This document shows, piece by piece, positions 8,099 through 17,477 of a DNA stretch of 39,713 nucleotides. The translations under genes and the position numbers were made by a program. The notes under the pieces were generated by a model. That model searched no databases, was not told the DNA's origin, and saw nothing but the letters and a program-made list of their open reading frames with translations. How positions within the stretch are numbered: the stretch's first letter is position 1; each line of letters opens with the position of its first letter. This DNA comes from Bryobacter sp. (lineage in GTDB: Bacteria; Acidobacteriota; Terriglobia; Bryobacterales; Bryobacteraceae). The stretch covers positions 1 through 39,713 of the forward strand of contig JALHNI010000051.1 in NCBI GenBank assembly GCA_022843605.1, in the 5' to 3' direction.

Positions 8099-8227
8099 AT
8101 TTGGACACAGCCCCGCTCAGATCAGGTCGGTGGTCAGGCGGAATCTCTTAAATGTTGCTCGCGGCCGGCCTTGTTGCTTGCGCCTCTCACACGCGGTTGG
8201 AAGGCGTGGGAAACAACTTTGCTCTCC

Positions 8228-9484
8228 ATGAAATCTTACCTATTATTTTGCTGGTGCTTGACACTGTTCTCCGCGCTCGCGCAGGAGCAGCCCACGAAGC
8301 TGACGTTGGAACAGGCCCTGGAACTTGCTGAGCGGAATCATCCGCAGCTTCGCGAAGCCGCCGCTATCATCGAAGGCGCTAACGCCGGCATTGTCACCGC
8401 GCGGGCTTACCCCAACCCCGAGCTCAATATCATGACCGGCGGCCAGTATGGCCGCATGAGCTTTAACCCGCCGGGACCAGGCGGCTTGCTGCAGCATTAC
8501 TCCGCTTCGCAACAGTTGGAGTTGCCCATCGTCCGACGCACGCGCCTGACGGCCGCACAGATCGGCAAGGAGAGTAGCGAACTTTACGCACTCGAAACCC
8601 GCCGGCTGATCCGAGGAGCCGTCAAGCAGGCGTTCTACGAGATTCTGCGCCGACAGGGCGAGATGCAGCTCACCAACGAAACGCTGCGCTTCAACGAAGA
8701 GTTGCGTCGGCGAGTGCAAGTCTCTGTAGACGTTGGCGAAGCGGCCAAGCTCGAGTTAGCGCGAGCTGAGGCAGAAGTAGCCACCGCCCGCACCCTGGCC
8801 CGGAGTGCGCAATTGCGCTACTTAACCGCCGTTTCATCGCTGCGGACATCAATGAACGCGCCACTGGGTACGGCGATCGACCCGGTGGGGGTGCTCGATC
8901 CACCGCCGCTGATGCCGCAACTGGCAAAGCTCCTTGAAGACACGCTGGGCCGCCATCCGGCGATCGCCCAGGCCGAAGCCGAGGTGCGCCGGGCCGAGGC
9001 GAAGGTGAAAGCCGAGATGGCGCTACGGCTTCCTCAGCCGTCCGTTCGCGCCGAGTATGAGAATCAGCCTGACCTGGGCTTCTTCCGCGTCGGAGTGTCG
9101 ATTCCGATGCCGTTATGGAACAAACGCCAAGGCCCGATCGGCGAAGCGAGAGCCGCACTGAACCAGGCCAAAGCCGCCGCCGAAATGCGTCGGCTGGAGA
9201 TCGGCGGGTCACTGGAGCGCGCCTATCGTCTCTACGAAGTCGCCAGCCAGCAGGTCGCCAGCTTCGAGCAAGGTGTGCTGCAAGGCGCCGAAGCCGCCGT
9301 CGCCGCCGCTGAAGCGGCGTTTCGCTTCGGCGAGCGCGGAATCATCGAAGTGCTGGACGCACAGCGCGTGCTGCGCAGTGTACGCACCGACTTCCTGAAT
9401 GCGCAGTTCGATCGGCAAGCCGCGCTGATTGAGCTGCAACAGTTGCAAGCCCTTGATATCCCACTGCCCGGAGGCCGCCCGTGA
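8228..9484 (+). CDS. Outer-membrane efflux channel, TolC/CzcC family
   Basis: A 418-residue outer-membrane factor. The start at 8228 gives a signal peptide (MKSYLLFCWCLTLFSALAQ), whereas the earlier in-frame ATG at 8171 would put 19 residues before it. The body has two copies of the long-helix pattern typical of the family: LTLEQALELAERNHPQLREA in the first half and RHPAIAQAEAEVRRAEAKV in the second, with GFFRVGVSIPMPLWNK at the second transmembrane strand. It would form the trimeric channel of a tripartite RND pump with the next two genes. The adaptor gene starts with GTG overlapping this stop codon by 4 bp, so the two are coupled. Confidence 0.9.
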   Translation: MKSYLLFCWCLTLFSALAQEQPTKLTLEQALELAERNHPQLREAAAIIEGANAGIVTARAYPNPELNIMTGGQYGRMSFNPPGPGGLLQHYSASQQLELPIVRRTRLTAAQIGKESSELYALETRRLIRGAVKQAFYEILRRQGEMQLTNETLRFNEELRRRVQVSVDVGEAAKLELARAEAEVATARTLARSAQLRYLTAVSSLRTSMNAPLGTAIDPVGVLDPPPLMPQLAKLLEDTLGRHPAIAQAEAEVRRAEAKVKAEMALRLPQPSVRAEYENQPDLGFFRVGVSIPMPLWNKRQGPIGEARAALNQAKAAAEMRRLEIGGSLERAYRLYEVASQQVASFEQGVLQGAEAAVAAAEAAFRFGERGIIEVLDAQRVLRSVRTDFLNAQFDRQAALIELQQLQALDIPLPGGRP

Positions 9485-10626
9485 AACTCTTACTTCCCCT
9501 GGCGATCTTCGCCATTCTGTGTGGTTGCAAGGCAAGCGGAACGGCCGCTCCCGCCGTTGCCGCCAAAGCCGCGCGCGATCCGATGACCATCGAAGCCCAG
9601 CCCCATCTGCAGCGGATGCTGAAGATCGGTGAGCCAGCGACCAAGAGTGTCCGCGGCAGCCTGCGCGTCGCGGGACGCGTGGAAGCTGACGAAACCCGCA
9701 TCGCCCGCATCAGCGCACCGCTTTCAGGCCGCATCACCGAGCTTGAGGTCAGCGAAGGACAAATCGTACGGCGTGGACAGGTGATCGCCGCGATCCGAAG
9801 CACGGAGCTTGCGGATACGCAATTCACCTATTTGAAGGCGTTTTCTCAGCGCCAGCTTGCCGAAAGGGCCGTCGCCCGGGCAAAACAACTGCTCGGCGCC
9901 GGAGTCATCGGTGAAGCCGAACTTCAACGCCGCGAGGCGGAGTTTACGCAGTCCACGGCCGAAGTGAATTCCATTCATGACCAACTGCGAGTGTTAGGCA
10001 TGACGGAAGAAGAGATCTCGGAGATCGAGAAGACCCGCCGCGTGAATTCCAACATGAAGATCCACGCCACTATTGACGGCATTGTGATGGAGAAGATCTT
10101 CACCATCGGGCAGATGGCCCAGTCCTCAGAGACGATGTTCGTCCTCGCCGACCTGTCCACCGTTTGGCTGGTGGCCGATGTGCCCGAGCAAGCGGCGAGC
10201 GGACTGGAACCCGGCAAGACCGTGGAAGCGGAGATCGCCTCAATGCCCGGTCATACGATTCAGGGCAAGCTTTCCTTTGTGAGTGCGATCGTGAGTCCGG
10301 CCACGCGAACCGTTCGCGCGCGAATGAATCTGCCCAATCCGCATCGCCGGTACAAGCCCTCCATGCTCGCCACAATTACCGTACAGGACAGCGCTGAGCG
10401 CGAGCGCGTTGTTCCGGTGACGGCCATCGTGCGCGAGAACAACCAGGATCACGTCTTCATTCAGACTGCGGCGAACTCGTTCGCCTTGCGGCGGGTAACG
10501 ATCGGCGCTGAGTTCGGCGGCGATCGCGTGCTGGAAGACGGAGTCAGGCCCGGCGAGCACGTGGTGTTGGACGGCGCGTTCCATTTAAACAATCAACGCC
10601 GCCTGTTAGCCGTACAGGGGCAATAA
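9481..10626 (+). CDS. RND efflux periplasmic adaptor (membrane fusion lipoprotein), CusB/CzcB family
   Basis: A 381-residue adaptor with a GTG start overlapping the preceding stop. The N-terminus is a lipoprotein signal with a plausible lipobox, ILCGC, at about residues 13-17. A barrel-sandwich half motif follows (SAPLSGRITELEVSEGQIVRRGQVIAAI), then an alpha-hairpin (RQLAERAVARAKQLL to VNSIHDQLRVL) and the closing half with IHATIDGIVMEK. The C-terminal membrane-proximal region carries VVPVTAIVREN. It lacks a His-rich or Met-rich N-terminal metal-binding extension. The protein links the inner-membrane pump to the outer-membrane channel. Confidence 0.9.
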   Translation: MKLLLPLAIFAILCGCKASGTAAPAVAAKAARDPMTIEAQPHLQRMLKIGEPATKSVRGSLRVAGRVEADETRIARISAPLSGRITELEVSEGQIVRRGQVIAAIRSTELADTQFTYLKAFSQRQLAERAVARAKQLLGAGVIGEAELQRREAEFTQSTAEVNSIHDQLRVLGMTEEEISEIEKTRRVNSNMKIHATIDGIVMEKIFTIGQMAQSSETMFVLADLSTVWLVADVPEQAASGLEPGKTVEAEIASMPGHTIQGKLSFVSAIVSPATRTVRARMNLPNPHRRYKPSMLATITVQDSAERERVVPVTAIVRENNQDHVFIQTAANSFALRRVTIGAEFGGDRVLEDGVRPGEHVVLDGAFHLNNQRRLLAVQGQ

Positions 10627-10633
10627 GCCGGTC

Positions 10634-13600
10634 ATGCTACGTTCCTTTATTCAGTTCTGCCTACGGCAGCGCATCGTCATTGTGGTGATTGCCGCGGCGT
10701 GCGGAGTGTTTGGCTACAACGCCGCCCGCAATCTATCGGTGGACGCATTCCCCGACGTCACCACGATCCAGGTGCAGGTGGCCACGGAAGCCCCGGGCCG
10801 TTCGCCCGAAGAGGTGGAGCGGTTCGTCACCGTACCGGTGGAAATTGCGATGACCGGTCTGCCGGGTCTCACTGAGATGCGTTCGCTGAACAAGCCGGGG
10901 CTGTCGCTGACCACTTTGGTGTTCACCGACACCACCAGCGTTTACTTCGCCCGGCAACTGGTAATGGAACGTTTGAGCGAAGCGCGAGATCGTTTTCCGG
11001 AGGGCATCACGCCCACCTTGGGCCCGGTGTCTTCAGCGCTCGGCGAAGTGTATCAGTACACCCTGGAACGTCCGGACGATGGCCAGCGCGCACTCTCCAA
11101 AGCTGAACTCGTTGAGCGGCGTAGCGCGCAGGATTGGGTGGTGCGGCCATTGCTGCGCTCCATTCCCGGCGTCGCCGAGATCAATTCCACCGGCGGGTAC
11201 GTGCGGCAGTATCAGGTGCTGGCGGACCCCATCAAGCTGCGCAGCTACGGCGTCGCACTCAACGAAGTTGGCGCGGCATTGGCCCGCAACAACGCGAACT
11301 CCGGCGGCGGCATTCTGCCCCAAGGGGCCGAACAGTTCCTCATCCGGGGCGTCGGCCTGATCCGCAACCTGGACGACATTCGCGACATCATCCTCAAGGA
11401 GGTGGGCGCGACGCCCGTCTACGTTCGCGACGTAGCGGAAGTGCGCTTTGGCGAAGAGGTCCGCGCCGGCGCAATGCTGAAGGGCGGCTACACGGAGGCC
11501 GTGGGCGGCGTGGTGATGATGATCGCCGGCGGCAACGCCAAGAGCATTGTCAGCACCGTAAAAGCCCGGGTGGACGAGATCAATTCGCAGAACATGCTGC
11601 CCGATGGGCTGAAGATCGTGCCGTTCTACGACCGCTCCGAACTGGTGGATGCCGCCCTGTGGACCGTCAGCAAGGTGCTGTTGGAAGGCGCCGTGCTCGT
11701 CATCATCATCCTGTTTCTGTTCCTGGGTGACTTACGTTCCAGCCTGATCGTCATCGCCACGCTCGTGTTGACGCCACTACTTACTTTCGTGGTGATGAAC
11801 CACTATGGTCTTTCGGCGAACCTGATGTCCCTGGGCGGCCTGGCCATTGCCATCGGCCTGATGATTGACGGCTCAGTGGTGGTGGTGGAAAACGTCTTCG
11901 GCAAACTGAGCCACGATCGTAGCTCGAGTAAGTTCAAGTTAGTCGTCGACGCGGTGGAAGAAGTGGGCACGCCCGTCATCTTCGGCATTGGCATCATCAT
12001 CCTTGTGTTTCTGCCGCTGATGACACTGGAGGGCATGGAAGGCAAGATGTTCGCGCCGCTGGCCTACACCATCGCCATCGCGCTCGGCATTTCGCTGTTG
12101 CTGTCGCTCACCGTCTCGCCAGTGTTGTCGTTCTTCATGTTGAAGGGCGGTTCCGAAGAGGATACGTTCCTGGTGCGCTGGCTGAAGCGGCCGTATCTGC
12201 ACATCTTGCGGTTCGCGCTGAGCCACCGCTTCATCACCGTGGCTCTGACTTTGACGGTGTTTGGCATTTCGGTTTCGTTGTTCCCGTTTCTCGGCACTTC
12301 GTTTATTCCAGAAATGAAGGAAGGAACGATTTCGCCCAACATCGATCGGGTTCCCAATATCTCGCTGGAAGAATCGATCAAGGGTGAATTCGAATCGCAG
12401 CGAATCATGCGCGAGGTGACGGGCATAAAGAGCGTCGTTTCCCGGCTGGGGCGCGGCGAATCTCCGGCTGACCCGGCGGGCCCCAACGAAGGCGACGTGC
12501 TCGCTTCGCTGAAGCCCATCGACGAACTGCCCAAGGGCTGGAACCAGGATACGGTCGCCAACGAGATCCGCCGGCGCCTCTCCGTCATTCCCGGCGTGAA
12601 TCTGGTGATGGCGCAGCCCATCTCCGATCGCGTCGACGAAATGGTCACCGGCGTCCGAGCCGACGTCGCGGTCCGTTTGTTTGGCGATGACCTCGACATC
12701 CTGATCCAGAAGGCGAATGAGATCGCGAAAGTCGCCGGCGGCATTCGGGGCATGCGCGATACCCGCGTGGACCGTGTCGGCGGCCAGCAGTACCTCAACA
12801 TCGCCATCGACCGGCAAGCGATCGCGCGCTACGGGTTGAACGCCTCCGACGTACACGACGTCATCGAGACCGCCGTGGGCGGCAAGGTGGTGACGAATAT
12901 CTACGAAGGCGAACGCCGCTATCAGGCCGTCGTGCGTTATCCCGAAGCCCTGCGCGACAGCATCCCTGAGATTCGGAACGTCGTCATGGTGACGCCATCC
13001 GGCTCCCGGGTACAGATGGAGAATCTCGCCAAGATTGACGTGGTGGAAGGTCCGGCGCAAATCAATCGCGACACCGGCAAACGCCGGATCGTCATCGGCG
13101 TCAACGTCCAGGATCGCGACCTGGGCGGCTTCGTCAAGGAGTTACAGGACAAGGTAAAAGAACAAGTAAAAGTGCCTCCGGGTTACTACCTGCAGTGGGG
13201 CGGCCAGTTCCAGAATATGGAGCGCGCCTTGAAACATTTGACGATCATCATACCGATCACCATCGGAGCAATCTTCTTTCTGCTGTTTCTGCTGTTCGGC
13301 TCGCTCCGTTACGCCACCCTGATTATTCTGGTGTTGCCGTTCGCCTCCATCGGTGGCATCTTCGGGCTGTTCTTTTCCGGCGAGTACCTCAGCGTGCCTG
13401 CGTCCGTGGGCTTTATTGCCCTGTGGGGTATGGCGGTTTTGAATGGAGTGGTGCTGGTAAGTTATATCCGCAGCCTGCGTGAATCGGGCATGCCGCAGGA
13501 GGTGGCGATCGTGGAAGGCGCCAAGATGCGCTTCCGGCCCGTGATGATGACCGCGACAGTGGCCGCGCTCGGCTTGGTGCCGTTCCTTTTTGCCACCGGA

Positions 13601-13777
13601 CCGGGCTCAGAAGTCCAGCGGCCGCTCGCGATCGTCGTCATTGGCGGTCTCGTCACTTCGACGTTGTTAACGCTGGTCGTCGTGCCGACGCTCTACCGGT
13701 TGTTCGAGGGCAAAGAGAAAGAAGCCTTCCTGGAAGAGTCCGGCACCACGTCGGACGAGGCCGTCGTCGAGCACTAA
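10634..13777 (+). CDS. RND efflux pump, heavy-metal efflux (HME) class, CusA/CzcA family
   Basis: A 1047-residue inner-membrane proton-driven pump. It begins with the HME pattern (FCLRQRIVIVVI, then NLSVDAFPDVTTIQVQV and APGRSPEEVERFVTVPVE), has two large periplasmic loops, and two six-helix membrane sets. TM4 reads AIGLMIDGSVVVVEN. In CzcA the matching segment carries three essential acidic residues (D402, D408, E415); here the first is Ala while the other two remain, which is the CusA-like arrangement. That leans toward Cu/Ag or another non-divalent substrate, but the family is broad. It follows the adaptor by 7 bp and overlaps the convergent aminotransferase stop by 4 bp. Confidence 0.9.
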   Translation: MLRSFIQFCLRQRIVIVVIAAACGVFGYNAARNLSVDAFPDVTTIQVQVATEAPGRSPEEVERFVTVPVEIAMTGLPGLTEMRSLNKPGLSLTTLVFTDTTSVYFARQLVMERLSEARDRFPEGITPTLGPVSSALGEVYQYTLERPDDGQRALSKAELVERRSAQDWVVRPLLRSIPGVAEINSTGGYVRQYQVLADPIKLRSYGVALNEVGAALARNNANSGGGILPQGAEQFLIRGVGLIRNLDDIRDIILKEVGATPVYVRDVAEVRFGEEVRAGAMLKGGYTEAVGGVVMMIAGGNAKSIVSTVKARVDEINSQNMLPDGLKIVPFYDRSELVDAALWTVSKVLLEGAVLVIIILFLFLGDLRSSLIVIATLVLTPLLTFVVMNHYGLSANLMSLGGLAIAIGLMIDGSVVVVENVFGKLSHDRSSSKFKLVVDAVEEVGTPVIFGIGIIILVFLPLMTLEGMEGKMFAPLAYTIAIALGISLLLSLTVSPVLSFFMLKGGSEEDTFLVRWLKRPYLHILRFALSHRFITVALTLTVFGISVSLFPFLGTSFIPEMKEGTISPNIDRVPNISLEESIKGEFESQRIMREVTGIKSVVSRLGRGESPADPAGPNEGDVLASLKPIDELPKGWNQDTVANEIRRRLSVIPGVNLVMAQPISDRVDEMVTGVRADVAVRLFGDDLDILIQKANEIAKVAGGIRGMRDTRVDRVGGQQYLNIAIDRQAIARYGLNASDVHDVIETAVGGKVVTNIYEGERRYQAVVRYPEALRDSIPEIRNVVMVTPSGSRVQMENLAKIDVVEGPAQINRDTGKRRIVIGVNVQDRDLGGFVKELQDKVKEQVKVPPGYYLQWGGQFQNMERALKHLTIIIPITIGAIFFLLFLLFGSLRYATLIILVLPFASIGGIFGLFFSGEYLSVPASVGFIALWGMAVLNGVVLVSYIRSLRESGMPQEVAIVEGAKMRFRPVMMTATVAALGLVPFLFATGPGSEVQRPLAIVVIGGLVTSTLLTLVVVPTLYRLFEGKEKEAFLEESGTTSDEAVVEH

Positions 13778-15060
13778 CCCACCTGGGCAAAGGATTCGTC
13801 GAGCACCCGTACAAAATGGTCGACGTCGCTCTTGCCGATGTTGAGCGGCGGCGTGCAGCGCAGAACGTTGCCGGCTAGGCCGCCCTTGCCCACCAGGACG
13901 CCTCGTTCCCGCACGGCTTCCATCACCGCCAGGGTCTCCCGGCTCGCCGGCTCTTTGGTTTCGCGGTTGCGCACCAATTCCATCGCCTGCATCAAGCCCA
14001 TGCCCCGCACGTCGCCGATCAGCGAGTATTTGGCTTGCAACTCCTCCAGGCGAGAGCGTAAATAGGCACCGGTTTCCGCGGCATTCGCACGCAGGTTCTC
14101 CTCTTCGATGAACTCGATGACGGCGCGCGCCGCGGTAGTGGCGACGGGGTTGCCGCCGAAGGTCGAGAGGGTGAGCCCTTTGACAGAATCGGCGATTTCC
14201 GGACGCGCGATCGTGAGGCCGATCGGCGCGCCATTGCCCAGGCCCTTGGCGCTGGTGAGAATGTCGGGCTGCACGCCCCATTGCTCAATGCCAAACCATT
14301 TGTCGCCGGTGCGTCCCCAACCGGTTTGCACTTCGTCGGCGATGAAGAGCCCGCCATGCCGGCGCACGATCTCTTCGACGATCGGGAAGTACTCCTTCGG
14401 CGGAGTGATGTAGCCGGCGACGCCCTGAATCGGTTCGGCGATAAAGGCGGCAATGCTCCCGCTGGTGGTAGTCCGGATCAGCTCCTCCAGGTCGCGGGCA
14501 CAGCGGACATCGCAACCGGGGTAAGTGAGGCCGAAGGGGCAGCGGTAACAATAGGCATTGTGGGCGAAGACAAAGCCAGGAGGCGCGCCGCCTCCGAGCC
14601 TCCAGGTGGAGAGTCCGCTCATAGCCATGCCCAGCGCAGAGCGGCCGTGATAGCTATAGCGCAGCGCGATCACTTCGCTGGAACCCGTGTAGCAGCGCGC
14701 GGCCAGAATCGCCGTCTCGTTGGCCTCTGTGCCACTGTTGGTGAAGAAGCTCTTCTGCAGGTTTCCCGGCGCGATGCCGGCGATCGTCTTGGCCAGCGCG
14801 ACTTGCGGCTCATTCACGAGCACGGTGCTCACGTGCTGCAGCTTGGCGGACTGTTCCCGCACCGCCGTATCGACACGATCATTGCAGTGACCGACAGAGA
14901 TCGTCACGATGCCGCCAAAGAAGTCCAGATACTGCTTGCCGTCCGCATCCCAAACGAATTGATTCTTGGCATGCGAGATCACCAGCGGCTCGGCGAAGTA
15001 GTGAAAGACGGACGGGAAAAGGTACTCTTTCTGCGCCAGCAGGATCTCGTCTTTGGTCAT
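13774..15060 (-). CDS. Class III pyridoxal-phosphate aminotransferase (AGXT2/GABA transaminase type)
   Basis: A 428-residue fold-type I aminotransferase. Visible signatures are FFTNSGTEANETA for phosphate binding, YSYHGRSALGMAMSG, the Asp in LFIADEVQTGWGRTG that contacts the PLP ring nitrogen, the Schiff-base lysine in TSAKGLGNGAPIG, and STFGGNP. It transfers an amino group between an omega-amino acid or alanine and an oxo acid. The sequence style (YLFPSVFHYFAEPLVI at the start, a Cys-rich YCYRCPFGLTYPGCDVRC segment) recalls alanine-glyoxylate aminotransferase 2-like enzymes, but the substrate cannot be fixed. It is the last of three minus-strand genes with 9-12 bp gaps. Confidence 0.88.
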   Translation of the reverse strand: MTKDEILLAQKEYLFPSVFHYFAEPLVISHAKNQFVWDADGKQYLDFFGGIVTISVGHCNDRVDTAVREQSAKLQHVSTVLVNEPQVALAKTIAGIAPGNLQKSFFTNSGTEANETAILAARCYTGSSEVIALRYSYHGRSALGMAMSGLSTWRLGGGAPPGFVFAHNAYCYRCPFGLTYPGCDVRCARDLEELIRTTTSGSIAAFIAEPIQGVAGYITPPKEYFPIVEEIVRRHGGLFIADEVQTGWGRTGDKWFGIEQWGVQPDILTSAKGLGNGAPIGLTIARPEIADSVKGLTLSTFGGNPVATTAARAVIEFIEEENLRANAAETGAYLRSRLEELQAKYSLIGDVRGMGLMQAMELVRNRETKEPASRETLAVMEAVRERGVLVGKGGLAGNVLRCTPPLNIGKSDVDHFVRVLDESFAQVG

Positions 15061-15069
15061 CTCCGTATT

Positions 15070-15741
15070 CTAGCCAAGCCGCTTCAGCGCCGAGGCGCGA
15101 ACGTCGAGATGCTTGGAAAAAAGGAGGGAGACCGGCGGACCCTCGAGTGGGAAGCCCATCTCGAGCCGTTGGAAGTCGGCCTTTGCCGGCTGCAGTTGCC
15201 AGGGTGCATGCGCCACGTCGCCGCGATAGAGGCGGCCTTCGGGATCAGCACTAAAGAGGGAGTAGCGAGCCGTCAGCCATTCCTCGTGCGATCCGGACAC
15301 AGCCGGAGCGGCCGGACCGATTGGCGCGTAGGTCATCTCGAGCCGGGCCGGTTCCGCGCCCCGATGCGTTCGTTCGCTCGAATAGCGAAAGCCGTCGCCC
15401 GAGGGCTCAATCCGCATCCGCGCGTCAAAGTAGGGCAGGTAGAAGAATCGACGGGCGAGGCGTACGCCGATGCGGCTGGCGGCATCAAGGCTAAAGAACC
15501 AGACTCCGGCCTGCGCGCCGTGGCGGACATAGGTACGGACATTCAGTTCGGCAAAGCTTGAGCCCACCGGCAGAAAGGCAGGCCCCACGCCCTGCATACG
15601 GAAGGGAACCACCGCGATCCAGGCCTGCCCTTGCCAGAGATCCAGTTCCAAGGCGGCAGGAATGTGCGGCCGCAGGAGGGCCGCTTCGATGGGCCAATGG
15701 GCAAAAAGAAGGTCGAGCCACTGCATTCTGAGGAGTTGCAC
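15070..15741 (-). CDS. DUF2071 (YqjF-like) protein
   Basis: A 223-residue soluble protein of the DUF2071/YqjF family. It has the usual opening (WLDLLFAHWPIEAALLRPHIP), WIAVVPFRMQGVG, the FAELNVRTYV segment, GVWFFSLDA, and a late DVAHAPWQL. The molecular function of the family is not established. An in-frame ATG five codons downstream (15726) would also fit the family. It lies 9 bp upstream of the aminotransferase and 12 bp downstream of the glycosyltransferase gene. Confidence 0.85.
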   Translation of the reverse strand: MQLLRMQWLDLLFAHWPIEAALLRPHIPAALELDLWQGQAWIAVVPFRMQGVGPAFLPVGSSFAELNVRTYVRHGAQAGVWFFSLDAASRIGVRLARRFFYLPYFDARMRIEPSGDGFRYSSERTHRGAEPARLEMTYAPIGPAAPAVSGSHEEWLTARYSLFSADPEGRLYRGDVAHAPWQLQPAKADFQRLEMGFPLEGPPVSLLFSKHLDVRASALKRLG

Positions 15742-15753
15742 TGCAACTCCAGC

Positions 15754-17304
15754 TTAGCGGGTAGCGATGTTCACGAGCGTTCGCACGGCATAGAACTCAT
15801 GCAGTTCGCCGCGCCCAATCAGGGTGAGCCGGGCACCGCGCTGGCGGCAAGCCTTGAGCACCCAGTCCGATTCGCGGCTCACCAGGATGATAAAGGAGGA
15901 GTGCCCTTCGAGCCAGTCGTCCAGGGAGAGCGGGGTGAATCCGGCGTACTTGCCGATCATCTCGGACCAACGGGTATTCTGTCCCGGACCGGGCTGATAG
16001 GCATATTCGGTGGTAAAGCTGGGGCGCTCAATCGTCACTCGCTGGAACCGGCCGCGATTTTCCGGACTGACGTAATGATGGATGTCGAGGAAGGCTCGTT
16101 CGCCCATCACGATCGGTTGACGATACGTGGCCAGCGTCTGGTCAATGAGGCGCGCCGTGGGCCGCGGATCCCAACTCTCCATCGTCAGCAAACGCTGGGT
16201 AGAGAGCGAAACCGTCAGGCAGAGGACACAGAACACGGTCGTAACGATAGCCCGATACGGAAGGTAGTGGACAAACCACGCGACAAGACCGATGAGACCG
16301 AGTAGCGCGACGATCGCATAGCGCATGCAGAAGATGCCGGTGAACCATTCCCCCATCAACCAACAAGCCGGGGCGATGGCGACCAGCGCCCAGGAAGCAC
16401 GGTCAGCAAGGATCCAGCGGCCACGCCACAGTTCCCGCTGGTCGAGGCGGACCCACAGGAAGATACCCGCAACGAATAGAGCGGCCAGCGAATACAGGGA
16501 GGCACCGGCCAGGACCGGCAAAGTCTTCAGTAGGGCGAGGACCGTCGGTTCCCAGTCGGTACCGGCCGTTAGCAAGTGAGGCGGATGAAGAGCGGGCATC
16601 GTGATTAGTAAGGGCAAGTAAGCGGTCCCGTAAGCCAACCTGCGCCGCCAACTCCGTTCCGTCAAGGCCAACGCGGCGGGAACGAAAACCCCGTAATAAT
16701 GCACGCTGACGGCCGCCGCTAGCCAAAGGACGCGCCACGGCAAGCGCCGGCAAGCAAGTGCGACCGCGGAAGTACCGATCAACAGCGCATAGGGCCGGGC
16801 TTCAATCGAATAGAAACTCAGCTTGGAACCGGCCAACGCCGCGAAGCCCGCCAGCGCCGCGGAAGTGCTGGTCATCCGGCGCAGCCACACGAACACGGCG
16901 CCTAGAGCAACACTCGCAGCCAGCAAGGTGAGCCATCGGAGATGGCGAGGGTCATCGCCGAAGAGAGACAACACCGGCATTTGGAACAGATGGTAAGTGG
17001 GAGGCTGCGCATCAGCAGTCAGCCGGATGGCCTCAGTAACGCTTGCCCAGGAGAACGTTCGCGAGACCGAGTACGTGACAATCTCATCGAACCAGACATG
17101 GCGAGGGTAAATAAAAAGCGAATGAAAGACAAAGAAACATAGAATCGCCAACGCCACCATCCAGGGCCCGTAGCGTTCAAAGAACAATTCAATGCTGGCG
17201 TTGAGCTTACTCGCCTTCGAAGCACTCTTCTCGAAGTGACGCATTTGGGGAGAATTGCCGCCGAGAGAAGGGGCCGGCGAGTGCGAGTGGGTTGAAGTCG
17301 TCAT
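15754..17304 (-). CDS. Membrane glycosyltransferase, GT-C superfamily (ArnT/PMT-like)
   Basis: A 516-residue polytopic membrane protein. A hydrophilic N-terminus of about 45 residues is followed by some ten hydrophobic segments. The first periplasmic loop contains WFDEIVTYSVSR, the acidic Asp-Glu motif seen in GT39/GT83-type transferases that use polyprenyl-phosphate sugars, and later FYSIEARPYALL, also typical. The last 120 residues form a soluble domain. The likely job is to add a sugar to a lipid or surface polymer at the outer face of the cytoplasmic membrane; donor and acceptor are unknown. The start is uncertain because no strong ribosome site precedes ATG 17304; ATG 17244 is an alternative. 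Confidence 0.78.
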   Translation of the reverse strand: MTTSTHSHSPAPSLGGNSPQMRHFEKSASKASKLNASIELFFERYGPWMVALAILCFFVFHSLFIYPRHVWFDEIVTYSVSRTFSWASVTEAIRLTADAQPPTYHLFQMPVLSLFGDDPRHLRWLTLLAASVALGAVFVWLRRMTSTSAALAGFAALAGSKLSFYSIEARPYALLIGTSAVALACRRLPWRVLWLAAAVSVHYYGVFVPAALALTERSWRRRLAYGTAYLPLLITMPALHPPHLLTAGTDWEPTVLALLKTLPVLAGASLYSLAALFVAGIFLWVRLDQRELWRGRWILADRASWALVAIAPACWLMGEWFTGIFCMRYAIVALLGLIGLVAWFVHYLPYRAIVTTVFCVLCLTVSLSTQRLLTMESWDPRPTARLIDQTLATYRQPIVMGERAFLDIHHYVSPENRGRFQRVTIERPSFTTEYAYQPGPGQNTRWSEMIGKYAGFTPLSLDDWLEGHSSFIILVSRESDWVLKACRQRGARLTLIGRGELHEFYAVRTLVNIATR

Positions 17305-17477
17305 TTGCGAAACCGCACCTACACGAGGTACTGGATCGTAGTATAGACACTACCCCCTAAATGGGGCTAGCAATAACCTCACAGAAGTAAACTTTTTTTG
17401 TACTGCTGCCCACTTATGTGGGCAATTCAAACTGAGCAGCAGCATCAAATGCTGAGTTAATCTACGCCACAATTGTC
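17305..17477. other. AT-rich intergenic spacer with three small inverted repeats
   Basis: This 173-bp stretch is clearly richer in A+T than its surroundings. It holds CCCC-taaat-GGGG (17354-17366), GCCCAC-ttat-GTGGGC (17408-17423) and CAGCAT-caa-ATGCTG (17440-17454). The T7 run near 17394 precedes the second hairpin on the plus strand, so none forms a canonical intrinsic terminator. The region lies between the end of the double-RidA gene and the start of the glycosyltransferase gene and should hold the promoter of the latter. Confidence 0.5.

Larger units (their letters stand above)
7919..8227. other. 309-bp divergent intergenic region between the CsgG-like and efflux operons
   Basis: No convincing gene is seen here. 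It holds the Shine-Dalgarno sequence of the CsgG-like operon on the left, a G+C hairpin at 8003-8019, and an AT-rich patch at 8060-8102 with a candidate promoter and operator for the efflux operon. The start at 8228 then leaves an untranslated leader of over 100 nt. A short open frame at 8049-8231 has no ribosome binding site or recognisable content. Confidence 0.6.

Noticed and set aside
8171..8227. Upstream in-frame start of the TolC-like gene at 8171
   Set aside because: It would place 19 residues ahead of an otherwise perfect signal peptide that starts at 8228.
11939..13060. 373-residue minus-strand open frame across the RND pump
   Set aside because: Antisense of a conserved pump gene; the residue mix (His, Asp, Arg rich) is typical of a shadow frame in GC-rich DNA.
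14281..15561. 426-residue plus-strand open frame across the aminotransferase and DUF2071 genes
   Set aside because: It crosses two well-supported minus-strand genes and shows no recognisable domain.
17408..17423. GCCCAC-ttat-GTGGGC hairpin considered as a terminator
   Set aside because: The T-run lies upstream of the hairpin on the plus strand and reads as an A-run after it on the minus strand, so neither direction fits.
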